Shown here one piece after another: positions 19,683 through 28,133 of a stretch of 64,000 nucleotides of DNA. Location of the stretch: the NCBI GenBank assembly GCA_964384215.1, contig CAYLLB010000005.1:74023-138022 (forward strand). Reading direction: 5' to 3'. Position 1 is the first letter of the stretch. Every line of letters begins with the position of its first letter. The DNA comes from JAJFUV01 sp964384215. GTDB lineage: Bacteria > Acidobacteriota > Terriglobia > Bryobacterales > Bryobacteraceae. A program made the translations under genes and the position numbers. The notes below the pieces were generated by a model. The model worked only from the letters and a program-made list of their open reading frames with translations. It was not told the origin of the DNA and did not search any database.

Positions 19683-20161
19683 TCCGTGCCGCGGTGCTTA
19701 CCATCAGCGATTCCTCTTTTGCCGGGCAGCGCGCCGACGCAAGCGGCCCGGCAGTGAAGAGCCGGCTCGAACAACTGGGCTGGGACGTGGCCATCACGGA
19801 GACCCTGCCCGACGAACAGGACCAGATTTCCGCACGGCTGCGGACACTGGCTGCGTTCGGCGAAATCCAGGTTGTTATCACCACTGGCGGCACCGGCATC
19901 GCCGCGCGCGATGTGACGCCTGAGGCCACGCGCGAGGTGCTGGACCGGGAAATTCCCGGCCTGGCTGAACGCATGCGCGCCGAAGGCTGCCGGAAGACAC
20001 CGATGGCCGCGCTCAGCCGCGCGGTGGCTGGGATCGCCGGAAAGTCGCTTATCATCAACCTGCCGGGGTCCCCCCGCGCTGCCGTCGAATCATTAGATGC
20101 TATCGTGGAATTAGTTCCCCACATGTTGGAACTCCTGGCGGGGAGGACCAGCCACGGCTAA
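19679..20161 (+). CDS. mogA: Molybdopterin adenylyltransferase (MogA/MoaB family)
   Basis: Adenylylates molybdopterin before MoeA inserts molybdate. The 160-aa protein has the MogA/MoaB fold markers: VLTISDSSFAG at the N-terminus (6-16), TTGGTGIAARDVTPEAT (about 70-86) and INLPGSPRAAVE (about 124). Its place directly after moeA and moaC supports the cofactor role over other MoaB-like proteins. Third gene of the operon; no further gene follows closely. Confidence 0.93.
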   Translation: MIRAAVLTISDSSFAGQRADASGPAVKSRLEQLGWDVAITETLPDEQDQISARLRTLAAFGEIQVVITTGGTGIAARDVTPEATREVLDREIPGLAERMRAEGCRKTPMAALSRAVAGIAGKSLIINLPGSPRAAVESLDAIVELVPHMLELLAGRTSHG

Positions 20162-20208
20162 GGCGGGAAACGCCGGACCGGGCCACGGCGTCCACTTTAT
20201 TGACAGCC

Positions 20209-21264
20209 ATGAAGCCATTCTTATGGATATTGTTCGCCGGCACGATGCTGCTGGCGCAGGAAACTCAGCCCACTACTCCGTTCAAAACCACCGTGAACGT
20301 CGTGGTGGCGCCCACCGTCGTCACCGACAGCAGCGGTAACTTCATCAACGGCTTGCAGCCGCAGGAGTTCCGGCTTTACGACAACGAATCGCTCCAGAAC
20401 ATCAAAGTTGAGGTGAGCTACATCCCCATCTCATTGGTGGTGGCGATTCAGGCGAACGCCGGGGCCGAGCCGGTGCTGGACAAGATCAAAACCATCGGAC
20501 CGCTCATTGAAGGATTGATCGCCGGCGAACAGGGCGAGGTGGCTGTGCTCGCCTTCGACCATCGCCTCCGCGTGATGCAGGACTTCACCAACGACGGCAA
20601 GAAAGTCACCGACGCGATCAAGAAGATCAACGCCGGCAGCACAACCAGCCGCGTAGTGGATGCCGTCGGAGAGAGCGTGCGAATGTTGCGGCGCCGTCCG
20701 GCGGACCGGCGGCGCGTGATCCTGCTCATCGCCGAGACGCGCGATGGGGGTAGCGAGGGGCATGTGCGCGAGGTGATGACCGAGGCGCAGATCAACAACA
20801 TACAGGCCTACACCGTGAACATCAACCGCATGGTGACCACCTTGCTGGGCAAGCCGCAGCCGCCGCGGCCCGACGCAATCCCGACCGCTGCCCGAACGCT
20901 GCCGCCGGGAGCTGCGGTTACTCCGACCACCGTGGCGGCTTTCGGCGGAGCCGGCATGTACGGCAACTACATCCCGATGTTCGTGGAGATCTTCAAACAG
21001 GTGAAGGGCATCTTTGTGGCCAATCCGGCGGAAGTCCTCACCAGCTACACGGGAGGTAGGGAGTACTCCTTCAGCTCAAAACGGGGACTGGAGGATGCCC
21101 TGGCAAAGATCGGCGGCGAGCTGCACGCCCAGTACATCATCAGTTACAGTCCAAACAACAAGTTGGAAGGCGGCTTCCACAACATCCGCGTCGTGGTCAC
21201 GAGCAACCCGAAGGCCAGGGTGAGGACGCGGCCGGGTTACTGGATGGCCGCCGTCCCCGATTAA
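20209..21264 (+). CDS. VWFA-related acidobacterial-type secreted protein
   Basis: A 351-aa exported protein matching the VWFA-related domain family (TIGR03436-like) that is expanded in Acidobacteriota. It has a signal peptide (residues 1-17), then the typical opening FKTTVNVVVAPTVVTDSSG and LQPQEFRLYDNE. A von Willebrand A-like core follows with VVAIQANAGAE in place of the usual VLLDTSGSM, so the metal-binding MIDAS is probably lost. A YIISYSPNN segment sits before the end (about residue 308), and the closing RTRPGYWM is characteristic. Role unknown; probably protein-protein interaction outside the cytoplasm. ATG 20209 is preferred over an in-frame TTG at 20200. Confidence 0.88.
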   Translation: MKPFLWILFAGTMLLAQETQPTTPFKTTVNVVVAPTVVTDSSGNFINGLQPQEFRLYDNESLQNIKVEVSYIPISLVVAIQANAGAEPVLDKIKTIGPLIEGLIAGEQGEVAVLAFDHRLRVMQDFTNDGKKVTDAIKKINAGSTTSRVVDAVGESVRMLRRRPADRRRVILLIAETRDGGSEGHVREVMTEAQINNIQAYTVNINRMVTTLLGKPQPPRPDAIPTAARTLPPGAAVTPTTVAAFGGAGMYGNYIPMFVEIFKQVKGIFVANPAEVLTSYTGGREYSFSSKRGLEDALAKIGGELHAQYIISYSPNNKLEGGFHNIRVVVTSNPKARVRTRPGYWMAAVPD

Positions 21265-21285
21265 GAGCTTCAGCCGGCCCGGACG

Positions 21286-21993
21286 CTAGCTTCGCCTGCC
21301 CGCGCGGCGCCATACCCCCAGCCCGAGCATCAATCCGCCGCTCACCATCAGCAACCACGAGCCTGGTTCCGGCACGCCGGAACCCACGGTGTCCGGCACA
21401 GCGATGTAGTAGCTGGCGTTGTTATATGTGTCGTGACCTGCCAAGCCCTGGTTGTAAGCGTAATTCCAAATACCCGTACCACCGCCAGCCACGCCGTCTT
21501 TGGCATAGAAATCGCCCCACATCGGCGCACGGAGCGAGTCGAAACTGATCATGCCAACGCCACCTGGCATAGCGTCGAATTTGACGCCAGTGATGGAAGC
21601 TCCAGCGGGGAAACCTGGCTGTCCCGGATTGCCACCAAACGTCCCGAAAAACAGTTGCGGTATGTCGACCAAGTCGTAGGCCGCGTTGTAAACGCATTGG
21701 CTGCCAGCTGTGCAGTTGTCGCTCAGATCGAACACTACGTGGCTCAAGGCCTTTCCCGACAGACCGCCGAACGTGTATTCGTAATGGTACACACCTGCTT
21801 CCAGAACAATATTCCAACTGATAGAGAAGTTATCCCAGAGTCCGTTGCCCACCATGCCGGCTGACGGGGCCGAGCGGGTACCGGTCCACTCAGACTCGCT
21901 CACCGTGCTTCCGTACACCGATAAAGGGGTCGCGGCACACGTTGACACAAGTAAGAGCGATAGGGCCGCCGCCATCAAGTAGTTCTTGGGCAT
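21286..21993 (-). CDS. PEP-CTERM sorting-signal protein
   Basis: A 235-aa secreted protein. An N-terminal signal peptide precedes a Gly/Tyr/Asn-rich beta-type body. The C-terminus is a PEP-CTERM tripartite signal: VPEPGSW, a hydrophobic helix (LLMVSGGLMLGLGVW) and the basic RRAGRRS. Such proteins are cleaved by an exosortase and often belong to exopolysaccharide or biofilm systems; no exosortase gene is visible here. ATG 21993 lies behind a purine-rich GAGGAGGAG, which sets the start. The body has no recognised domain. Confidence 0.88.
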   Translation of the reverse strand: MPKNYLMAAALSLLLVSTCAATPLSVYGSTVSESEWTGTRSAPSAGMVGNGLWDNFSISWNIVLEAGVYHYEYTFGGLSGKALSHVVFDLSDNCTAGSQCVYNAAYDLVDIPQLFFGTFGGNPGQPGFPAGASITGVKFDAMPGGVGMISFDSLRAPMWGDFYAKDGVAGGGTGIWNYAYNQGLAGHDTYNNASYYIAVPDTVGSGVPEPGSWLLMVSGGLMLGLGVWRRAGRRS

Positions 21994-22082
21994 AGTCAAA
22001 CGCTTTCTCCTCCTCCTCAAATCTAAGCAGCGGTCCTGTACCGAGCCATGGCTTGCTGGTACTGGAACTAGCTCAATAAGTC

Positions 22083-22595
22083 CTAGGAATGCGGCCGCAA
22101 AAGCGTTCTAGTACTATGTGCTGTACGGTGGGCGCGGTCCCGTCGCGGGGCGAATCCATCGCGGAAACGAAGGTTCGCCACCAGGTTGCGTACCAGCTTC
22201 TCGATGTTGTCTCGCGCCGCGCGGTGGGAAGCCAATGGCTCGCCCGCGGGATCGGCCACTTGCCACTCCAGCAGGGTGCCCGCGCCGGCGAAGGCCATGG
22301 ACCGGCCGGTCATGTTTACGACTAGATCGAAAGCCGACAAGTCATAGCCCGAAACGAGGCGCGGCGTGCGTTTCCTGATGGGGATGTTCTTCTCAGCCAT
22401 GGCGCGGCGGGTGAGGCTGGAAATCCCCCGGGATGGGAGAATGCCGGCGCTGTGGGCAACCAGGATGTCCCCGCCGAAGGAGCGGGCAAAAGCCTCCGCC
22501 ATAGGGCTGCGGCAGGAGTTTCCCAGGCACACGAAGAGGACGCGGCGACGGCCTCTCCGGCGCCGCCAGACTTCGAGCCAGCGCAAGATTCCCAA
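22083..22595 (-). CDS. Low-molecular-weight protein tyrosine phosphatase family protein
   Basis: A protein of about 170 aa with the LMW-PTP P-loop FVCLGNSCRSPMAEA (Cys-x5-Arg) close to the N-terminus. The general-acid region VADPAGEPL follows near residue 130. It could dephosphorylate tyrosine, for example in exopolysaccharide control; arsenate-reductase-like activity is an alternative. The start is unclear: there is no ATG before the P-loop, and TTG codons at 22595 or 22586 are the best candidates after the upstream gene ends at 22643. The Arg-rich C-terminal tail (about 25 residues) is longer than usual. Confidence 0.75.
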   Translation of the reverse strand: MGILRWLEVWRRRRGRRRVLFVCLGNSCRSPMAEAFARSFGGDILVAHSAGILPSRGISSLTRRAMAEKNIPIRKRTPRLVSGYDLSAFDLVVNMTGRSMAFAGAGTLLEWQVADPAGEPLASHRAARDNIEKLVRNLVANLRFRDGFAPRRDRAHRTAHSTRTLLRPHS

Positions 22596-22642
22596 GGGAA
22601 TAAGTGAGTTCGCGCGCCTGGAATTCTCCCGCCGGATCGCGG

Positions 22643-23869
22643 CTAGGATTCGGTGCGGAAGTGCAGCGCGGCGCAGCTTACCATGCTTTCCCCGTCGATA
22701 TTCCACTGCTGGTAAGCGGCCACGGCGGCCCGCACCCGCGGCACGGCTTTCAGGAAGAGGTAAAGAGAACTCGCTCCGCACCACTTCAGGTCATCGCGCG
22801 ACTCCGTGAGCTGACGCCAGAACCCGGCGGCGTCGCCCGCGCAGATGCGGTCCAGGCAGGCATGGTCCAGGGCTTCTACCCGCCTCGCTGGCTCTTCCGC
22901 CGCCTGGACGGCGAATTCGTCGCCGTAGCGGCGCCCCACGTGCGCCAAGTCGATGCCCAGCACCCAGAACAGGTGTTCCGCCTCGCGCTCGGCCAATCCG
23001 GCCAGCGCCTCGAACACTCGTTGCACGCCGGGGGCATCCTCGGGCACTCCGTCCTTGCCCCGTCCGCAGGAGAAGGGGCCCACCAGGATGGGAAGGATGC
23101 GGACGCCGGCTCCGAACAAATGCTGGAGGAAGAGAACCTGGAACTCGATGGAATGCTCCGTGCTGTGGCAATAGTCTTCCAGTTCCGCGCCTGAGCCGCA
23201 ATCCGCAGCCAGACGCTCGACCAATCCGGCTTCGGTGGCCGCAGTTCCCAAGGGCGTAACGAAAGGCTTCCGCGTAAGCCCTAGCCTGTCGGGCTCGCCC
23301 ACATGGGAGGTGCCCAGGATGACGAAGATTCTATCTCGATATTCCGGCGAAACCGCGCCGTAAGCCGCGCGGTAACAATCCGAGGCACCGTCAAAGCTCG
23401 CATGCGGTGCCGCAATGCCAGCGAGTGGCCGCGCTGGCCCGCCGTGTGAGGCACTACCATCGAGATAGCCGTCCAGCATCCGGCGGAGTTCGCCCGCGTC
23501 TTCCGGATAGGACTCGCCCGCATGGGCCGGTTCACGTACGCCCGCCTCGGCAAACTCCTGGCGGCACCTGCGGCGCGCCTCCTCGTAAGTCTCGTCTTCC
23601 AGAAACGCCGCGTCGGCAAGGGCCCGCGCCAGGCTGTCCCCGGCCTCGCCCGCCCGGACGTCGCCGGTCAGACGCACCAGGAACTGGTGCAGGTCCAGGT
23701 CGCTCGATTGGGCGTCGAACAGCCGCAGGCACTCGACCAGGAACGGTGGAATGATGAGCGTGGCCGTCGAGTATCGGTACGGATCGCGGATCAGCAGACC
23801 CGGCCGATCCGGAACCGGCGACGGCAGGAATTCCAAATCCATTCGCAGCCGGGGCAATATCCGCGCCAT
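22643..23869 (-). CDS. Memo-like protein (AmmeMemoRadiSam system protein B family)
   Basis: A 408-aa protein. The last 280 residues or so match the Memo fold, related to class III aromatic ring-opening dioxygenases. Candidate metal ligands are GIAAPHASFDGAS, LGTSHVGEP, a HSIEFQ segment and GIDLAHVG. The first 120 residues are a separate, unrecognised domain with FLPSPVPDRPGLLIRDPYRYS, possibly a substrate-binding extension. AmmeMemoRadiSam partners (AMMECR1 and a radical SAM protein) are not adjacent. The start MARILPRL fits the gap to the divergent NamZ-fusion gene (61 nt). The function of bacterial Memo proteins is unsettled. Confidence 0.82.
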   Translation of the reverse strand: MARILPRLRMDLEFLPSPVPDRPGLLIRDPYRYSTATLIIPPFLVECLRLFDAQSSDLDLHQFLVRLTGDVRAGEAGDSLARALADAAFLEDETYEEARRRCRQEFAEAGVREPAHAGESYPEDAGELRRMLDGYLDGSASHGGPARPLAGIAAPHASFDGASDCYRAAYGAVSPEYRDRIFVILGTSHVGEPDRLGLTRKPFVTPLGTAATEAGLVERLAADCGSGAELEDYCHSTEHSIEFQVLFLQHLFGAGVRILPILVGPFSCGRGKDGVPEDAPGVQRVFEALAGLAEREAEHLFWVLGIDLAHVGRRYGDEFAVQAAEEPARRVEALDHACLDRICAGDAAGFWRQLTESRDDLKWCGASSLYLFLKAVPRVRAAVAAYQQWNIDGESMVSCAALHFRTES

Positions 23870-23930
23870 ATTTTCATCATAGCTGTCTCGGCGTTTCCAT
23901 TTTCTGACGTGCGCGGTTAGGATAAGCTCT

Positions 23931-26279
23931 ATGACCTCTCGCCTTGCCCAGATGACAGCCCTCGCGGCTCTCGTGTTCTCCCGCGTGCCGGCGCCAGCAC
24001 AGACCTTCAATGGCTCCGCTACCTTGGACGAAGCGATCGAGCAAGCCATCACGGACAACCAGATTCCCGGCGCAGTGCTCCTGGTGGCCCACAAGGGGCA
24101 GGTCCTGCACCGCAAGGCCTACGGCGCGCGCGCACTCGTGCCGGTCCGGGAGGAGATGACGCTGGACACCATCTTTGACGCCGCCTCGCTCACCAAGGTA
24201 GTGGCCACGACGAGCGCCGTTCTCAAGCTGGTCGAGAAGGGCAAGATCCGCCTCAACGACCGCGTCACAACATACCTGCCCGAATTCCAGGGAGGCAAGA
24301 GCGAGATCACGATCCGATTGCTGTTGACTCACTTCTCCGGCCTCCGGCCTGATCTCGACCTCGTCCCGGCGTGGAGCGGCTATGAGACCGGCGTCCAGAA
24401 AGCGCTGGCAGACGTACCGGTGGCGCAGCCGGGGGAGCGCTTCATCTATAGCGATATCAATTTCATCCTGCTCGGGGAAATCGTGCGTAAAATAAGCGGC
24501 CGGCCGCTCGACGAATTTGTCCGCGATCAGGTCTTCGCACCGCTGGGAATGACCGAAACCATGTTCCGCCCACCAGCCGAACTCCGCCCGCGCATTGCGC
24601 CGACCGAGTGGCTCAAGGGCGAAGAAGCGCCGCTGCGCGGCATTGTGCACGATGAAACCACGCGTTTCATGGGCGGAGTGGCAGGCCACGCGGGCCTGTT
24701 CACCACGGCTGACGACCTGCTGAAGTTCGCGGAGATGATGCTGGGAATGGGCGAACGCAAGGGAGTGCGGATTTTCAGCCCTCTGGGGGTTCGCAAGTTC
24801 ACCTCGCCCGCCTCGCCCGCCGATCAGCCCATACTGCGCGGCCTGGGCTGGGACATCGATTCGCCCTTTTCCGGCAACCGCGGCGACCTGTTTCCGATCG
24901 GCTCTTACGGCCACACCGGATTCACGGGAACATCGTTGTGGATCGACCCGGCAACTCAGACGGTCGTGATCCTGCTCAGCAACGGTGTGCACCCCACACG
25001 GAGGCCAGCCACCACCCCGCTGCGAGGCAAGGTGGCCACAATAACCGCCGCCGCCCTGGGTATCGATGCACCTGGGGTAGCGATCACGGGTTACAACGAG
25101 ACCCTGGCGGGGGCGGGCGTTCATCGCAATGTGGCCCGCACGGCCGAAGTGCTTACCGGTCTGGATGTCCTGGCCGCCCGGAAATTCGAGACGCTGACGG
25201 GAAAGCGCGTGGGTCTCGTCACCAACCAGACGGGCCTGGCCCGCGACGGGCGGCGAAACCTGGACCTGATGCTCGCCAGCGGTGTGAAGGTGACTGCCCT
25301 GTTTTCCCCGGAACACGGCATCGCCGGAACGCTGGATCAGGAGCACATCGCAAATTCCACCGACACAGCCACAAGAATCCCGGTGTACAGCCTTTATTCG
25401 GGCAAGTCCCGGCGGCCGACGGCCAAAATGTTGAAGAATGTGGACGTTCTGGTCTTCGACATTCAGGACGTAGGCGCGCGCTTCTATACCTACATTTCCA
25501 CCATGGTCTATGCGATGGAGGAGGCCGCGAAACGCAGGATCCGGTTCATTGTTCTTGATCGCCCGAACCCCATTACGGGAGTCCACGTTGAAGGGCCGAT
25601 GCTCGAACCCGGGCTGGAATCCTTCGTCGGCTGCTTCCCCATGCCGGTGCGACACGGCATGACGGTGGGCGAACTGGCGCGCATGTATGCGGGGGAGAAG
25701 AAGCTGAAGCTGGCCCTGGAGGTGGTGGCCATGAAAGGCTGGCAGCGCGGCGATTGGCTAGACTCAACGGGCCTCGCGTGGGTGAATCCCAGCCCCAACC
25801 TCCGCAGCCTGAACGCAGCCCTGCTCTATCCTGGAGTGGCGCTGTTGGAATACTCCACGAATTACTCGGTGGGGCGAGGAACCGACGCCCCCTTCGAGCA
25901 GTTGGGAGCCGATTGGATCAAGGGACCGGAACTGGCTGCGTATCTCAACCGCAGGTTGATACCCGGCGTGCGCGCATACCCAACGCGTTTTACGCCTTCC
26001 AGTTCAAACTTCGCCGGCAAGGAAATAGAGGGAATCCGGCTGGTGATTACCAACCGTGAGTCATTCAATAGCACCCGCTTCGGCTTGGAACTCGCCGCTG
26101 CTCTGGAGAAGCTTTACCCAGGCAAGATCCAGCTTGCGGCTAACGAGAGGCTGATTGCAAACCGGAGAATTATCAAGCAGATGGAGGCTGGGCGCGACCC
26201 GCGACTGATCGCACTTGAACAGGACGAGGAAATAAAGACGTTCCTCGCCCGGCGCGAGCAGCACCTTCTCTACAAGTGA
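23931..26279 (+). CDS. Fusion of serine beta-lactamase-fold hydrolase and NamZ (DUF1343, GH171) exo-N-acetylmuramidase
   Basis: A 782-aa exported two-enzyme protein. After a signal peptide (about 24 residues), the class C beta-lactamase/esterase fold spans about 30-385. It has Ser86-x-x-Lys89 (SLTK), Tyr173-Ser-Asp and HTGFTG. The second half (about 415-782) is the DUF1343/NamZ family with RVGLVTNQTG, FSPEHGIAG, FDIQDVGARFYTY, DRPNPI and a conserved end. NamZ removes N-acetylmuramic acid from the non-reducing end of peptidoglycan fragments. The fold next to it may trim peptides or esters, so the fusion reads as a wall-recycling or scavenging enzyme. The gene ends in a strong hairpin. Confidence 0.9.
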   Translation: MTSRLAQMTALAALVFSRVPAPAQTFNGSATLDEAIEQAITDNQIPGAVLLVAHKGQVLHRKAYGARALVPVREEMTLDTIFDAASLTKVVATTSAVLKLVEKGKIRLNDRVTTYLPEFQGGKSEITIRLLLTHFSGLRPDLDLVPAWSGYETGVQKALADVPVAQPGERFIYSDINFILLGEIVRKISGRPLDEFVRDQVFAPLGMTETMFRPPAELRPRIAPTEWLKGEEAPLRGIVHDETTRFMGGVAGHAGLFTTADDLLKFAEMMLGMGERKGVRIFSPLGVRKFTSPASPADQPILRGLGWDIDSPFSGNRGDLFPIGSYGHTGFTGTSLWIDPATQTVVILLSNGVHPTRRPATTPLRGKVATITAAALGIDAPGVAITGYNETLAGAGVHRNVARTAEVLTGLDVLAARKFETLTGKRVGLVTNQTGLARDGRRNLDLMLASGVKVTALFSPEHGIAGTLDQEHIANSTDTATRIPVYSLYSGKSRRPTAKMLKNVDVLVFDIQDVGARFYTYISTMVYAMEEAAKRRIRFIVLDRPNPITGVHVEGPMLEPGLESFVGCFPMPVRHGMTVGELARMYAGEKKLKLALEVVAMKGWQRGDWLDSTGLAWVNPSPNLRSLNAALLYPGVALLEYSTNYSVGRGTDAPFEQLGADWIKGPELAAYLNRRLIPGVRAYPTRFTPSSSNFAGKEIEGIRLVITNRESFNSTRFGLELAAALEKLYPGKIQLAANERLIANRRIIKQMEAGRDPRLIALEQDEEIKTFLARREQHLLYK

Positions 26280-26281
26280 AA

Positions 26282-26307
26282 CCGGGGGCGAACAGGCTTG
26301 CCCCCGG
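26282..26307. terminator. Bidirectional hairpin terminator
   Basis: Perfect 8-bp GC-rich stem, CCGGGGGC at 26282-26289 pairing with GCCCCCGG at 26300-26307, with a 10-nt loop. It is followed by a T-containing stretch. It lies between the NamZ-fusion gene and the convergent small gene ending at 26316, so it can serve both directions. Confidence 0.8.
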
Positions 26308-26315
26308 CTTTAACT

Positions 26316-26522
26316 TTACGCGGCTGCGGTCTTGGTGGCCGGGGCTTTCCCCTTAACTGCGGGCGCCGGCGGGTGGTTCTTCTTTCGGATCTCCGCCAGC
26401 CAGGCGGGCGGCCGCCCCCGGCGCCTGCCACGGCCCTGTACTAAATGTTCCAGAGTCAGGATGGCTTCGTCGATTTGCTCCCGCTCCTGCCTCAATTCCT
26501 CGAGAATCTTTGTGATATCCAT
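26316..26522 (-). CDS. Small coiled-coil protein with AT-hook-like basic motif
   Basis: A 68-aa protein. Residues 1-28 form a charged helix (MDITKILEELRQEREQID, then a LTLEHL zipper-like stretch). It is followed by GRGRRRGRPPAW (about 30-41), which contains the R-G-R-P core of an AT-hook. An Ala/Lys/Pro-rich tail ends in KTAAA. The plan suggests a small dimeric nucleoid-type DNA-binding protein. Proteins with this layout are, to my recollection, common and uncharacterised in Acidobacteriota. It has its own sigma-70-like promoter and an upstream palindrome. The function is inferred. Confidence 0.72.
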   Translation of the reverse strand: MDITKILEELRQEREQIDEAILTLEHLVQGRGRRRGRPPAWLAEIRKKNHPPAPAVKGKAPATKTAAA

Positions 26523-26609
26523 GCAAGCTCCAAGAGAGTTGCGCTGTCGGATGCCGCCCGTTCCACTTTCGGAACGCTCTTGCGGTCATCATCAGCTTTC
26601 CCATTTGTT

Positions 26610-26638
26610 GTTTTACCCCAAGTTGGAGCGCTTTTCAA
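26610..26638 (-). promoter_or_regulatory. Sigma-70-like promoter for the small AT-hook-like gene
   Basis: On the minus strand TTGAAA (26638-26633) and TAAAAC (26615-26610) are separated by exactly 17 nt, about 90 nt upstream of the ATG at 26522. The -35 matches four or five of six positions and the -10 four of six. Confidence 0.5.
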
Positions 26639-26643
26639 GAGTC

Positions 26644-26663
26644 TTGTTCTGTTTTCAGAACAA
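26644..26663. promoter_or_regulatory. Perfect 8-bp inverted repeat just upstream of a promoter
   Basis: TTGTTCTG (26644-26651), a TTTT spacer and CAGAACAA (26656-26663). It sits 5 nt upstream of the -35 box of the minus-strand promoter. The T-run lies on the wrong side for a terminator, so an operator or activator site is more likely. A related but weaker GTTCC/GGAAC pair occurs closer to the gene (about 26551-26566). Confidence 0.5.
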
Positions 26664-26750
26664 AAAAGTGAAAATCTAGCATTTCGGGAGGGCAATCGGA
26701 AACGCTTCCCGCCCCGAAACGGCGGCGCCGGGCGCAGCGGACGGCTTCTT

Positions 26751-28133
26751 TCAGGCCATTTTGCGGCGTTTCCACCGCAAATAGAACGGGATTCCAGCCA
26801 CAATGAACGTCAGGCCGAGCAGCGACTCGCGAGGTGACTTGATTAAAGTTGACAAAACCAAGCCTGCCGCCATAAGCACGAACAGGGCCGGCAGTACCGG
26901 AAAACCGGGCGTGCGGTAAGGACGGGGGATTTCGGGCCTCTTACGGCGCAGAACGATCACCGAAGCCGCGGTCATGCCGTACAGAATCCAATTGGCGAAA
27001 ATCACGTAAGTGAACAACTGCTCATAACGTCCGCTCAACACGAGCAAGGCGCTCCAACCGCTCATCAGAAGGATCGAAACAGAGGGGGAATGATACGCGG
27101 GATGGACTTTGCCGGCCGCCTTGAAGAACAGCCCGTCGCGCGCCATCGCGTAGGGCACGCGCGCGCCGGAGAGGATCGAGCCGTTCAGGGCCGCGAAAAT
27201 CGAGATCATGGCGGCGACGCTCACGGCCGCTGCGCCGGGAGCGCCCAGAATACGCGCCATCATAGCGGCGGCGACGCGGTTGGTGCCGGCCACCTCGCCC
27301 GGCGAAAGGATCCGGAAATAGGCCAGATTCGTGGCCAGATAAAGCGCTACGACGACGACCGTCCCCACGATAAGGCTTGGCGGCAGGTTGCGCTGGGGAT
27401 CTCGCACCTCACCGGACACCATGGTCAGGTTGTTCCACCCGTCATAGGCCCACAATGCGGCCACCAGGGCGGCGAAGAATCCGGCCCATCCTCCTGTAGC
27501 CGCCACCGCGCCGCTCGCCGCCGCTCGCTGGGGAAGGGGCGCCAGCAAGCCCACTCCGATGGTGCCCGCGATCAGCGCTACTTTCACGATTGTGACGGTA
27601 ATCTGGAGCCCCGATCCGACCTTTAAGCCGAAGTAATTGACCAGCCCCAGCAACAGGATCACGACGATGGCCAGCAATTGACCATAGCGGATTTCCAACG
27701 GCCCGCCTTCCGGCCCGATGGGCAGCGGTACCGCGCAGAGGACTCCTTCGAGCGACGGACGGAAATTCGCCAGATAATAGAAAAACGCCGTGGCAAGCGT
27801 AGCCACGGAGCCGCTTTTGGCCACCCACATCTGCGTCCAGCCGTATACGAATCCCCAAAACGGCCCGTAAGCCTCCCGCAGATAGATGTACTCTCCGCCG
27901 GCTTCAGGCATGGCGGTCGAGAGTTCGGCATAGGCGAGGGCTCCGGCAAGCGCGAGCAGGCCGCCGGCGATCCACACGGCGAAGACCATGACGGGCGTCC
28001 CGACCTGCTTGATCATGGCGGTAGGGACCAGGAAGATGCCGCTCCCGATGATGGTTCCTACCACGATGGATGAAGCGCCCCACAAACCGAGTTCGCGCCG
28101 CAGTCCCTCGCCAGGCTCGCGCGACTCACTCAC
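26751..28133 (-). CDS. APC-superfamily amino acid permease
   Basis: A 460-aa inner-membrane transporter with about 12 hydrophobic helices. Helix 1 carries the substrate/ion-site motif GTIIGSGIFLVPT, and TM3 has the GGEYIYLREAYGPFWGF signature of APC/LAT-type permeases. Further conserved stretches are AYDGWNNLTMVSGEV and ARVPYAMARDG. The start is placed at GTG 28133, which overlaps the end of the upstream symporter gene by 8 nt; an in-frame ATG at 28193 would overlap by 68 nt. Both transporters are probably co-transcribed. The substrate is unknown. Confidence 0.88.
   Translation of the reverse strand: MSESREPGEGLRRELGLWGASSIVVGTIIGSGIFLVPTAMIKQVGTPVMVFAVWIAGGLLALAGALAYAELSTAMPEAGGEYIYLREAYGPFWGFVYGWTQMWVAKSGSVATLATAFFYYLANFRPSLEGVLCAVPLPIGPEGGPLEIRYGQLLAIVVILLLGLVNYFGLKVGSGLQITVTIVKVALIAGTIGVGLLAPLPQRAAASGAVAATGGWAGFFAALVAALWAYDGWNNLTMVSGEVRDPQRNLPPSLIVGTVVVVALYLATNLAYFRILSPGEVAGTNRVAAAMMARILGAPGAAAVSVAAMISIFAALNGSILSGARVPYAMARDGLFFKAAGKVHPAYHSPSVSILLMSGWSALLVLSGRYEQLFTYVIFANWILYGMTAASVIVLRRKRPEIPRPYRTPGFPVLPALFVLMAAGLVLSTLIKSPRESLLGLTFIVAGIPFYLRWKRRKMA

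Noticed and set aside
23877..25655. Long minus-strand open frame (592 codons) opposite the NamZ fusion
   Set aside because: Shadow of a gene with intact catalytic motifs on the other strand; GC-rich third positions produce such frames. The same applies to 640-1773, 8703-9848, 9791-11029 and 43587-45068.
26644..26663. The 8-bp inverted repeat as a terminator
   Set aside because: The T-run precedes the stem on the minus strand, and on the plus strand an A-run follows it, so it cannot be a standard terminator.
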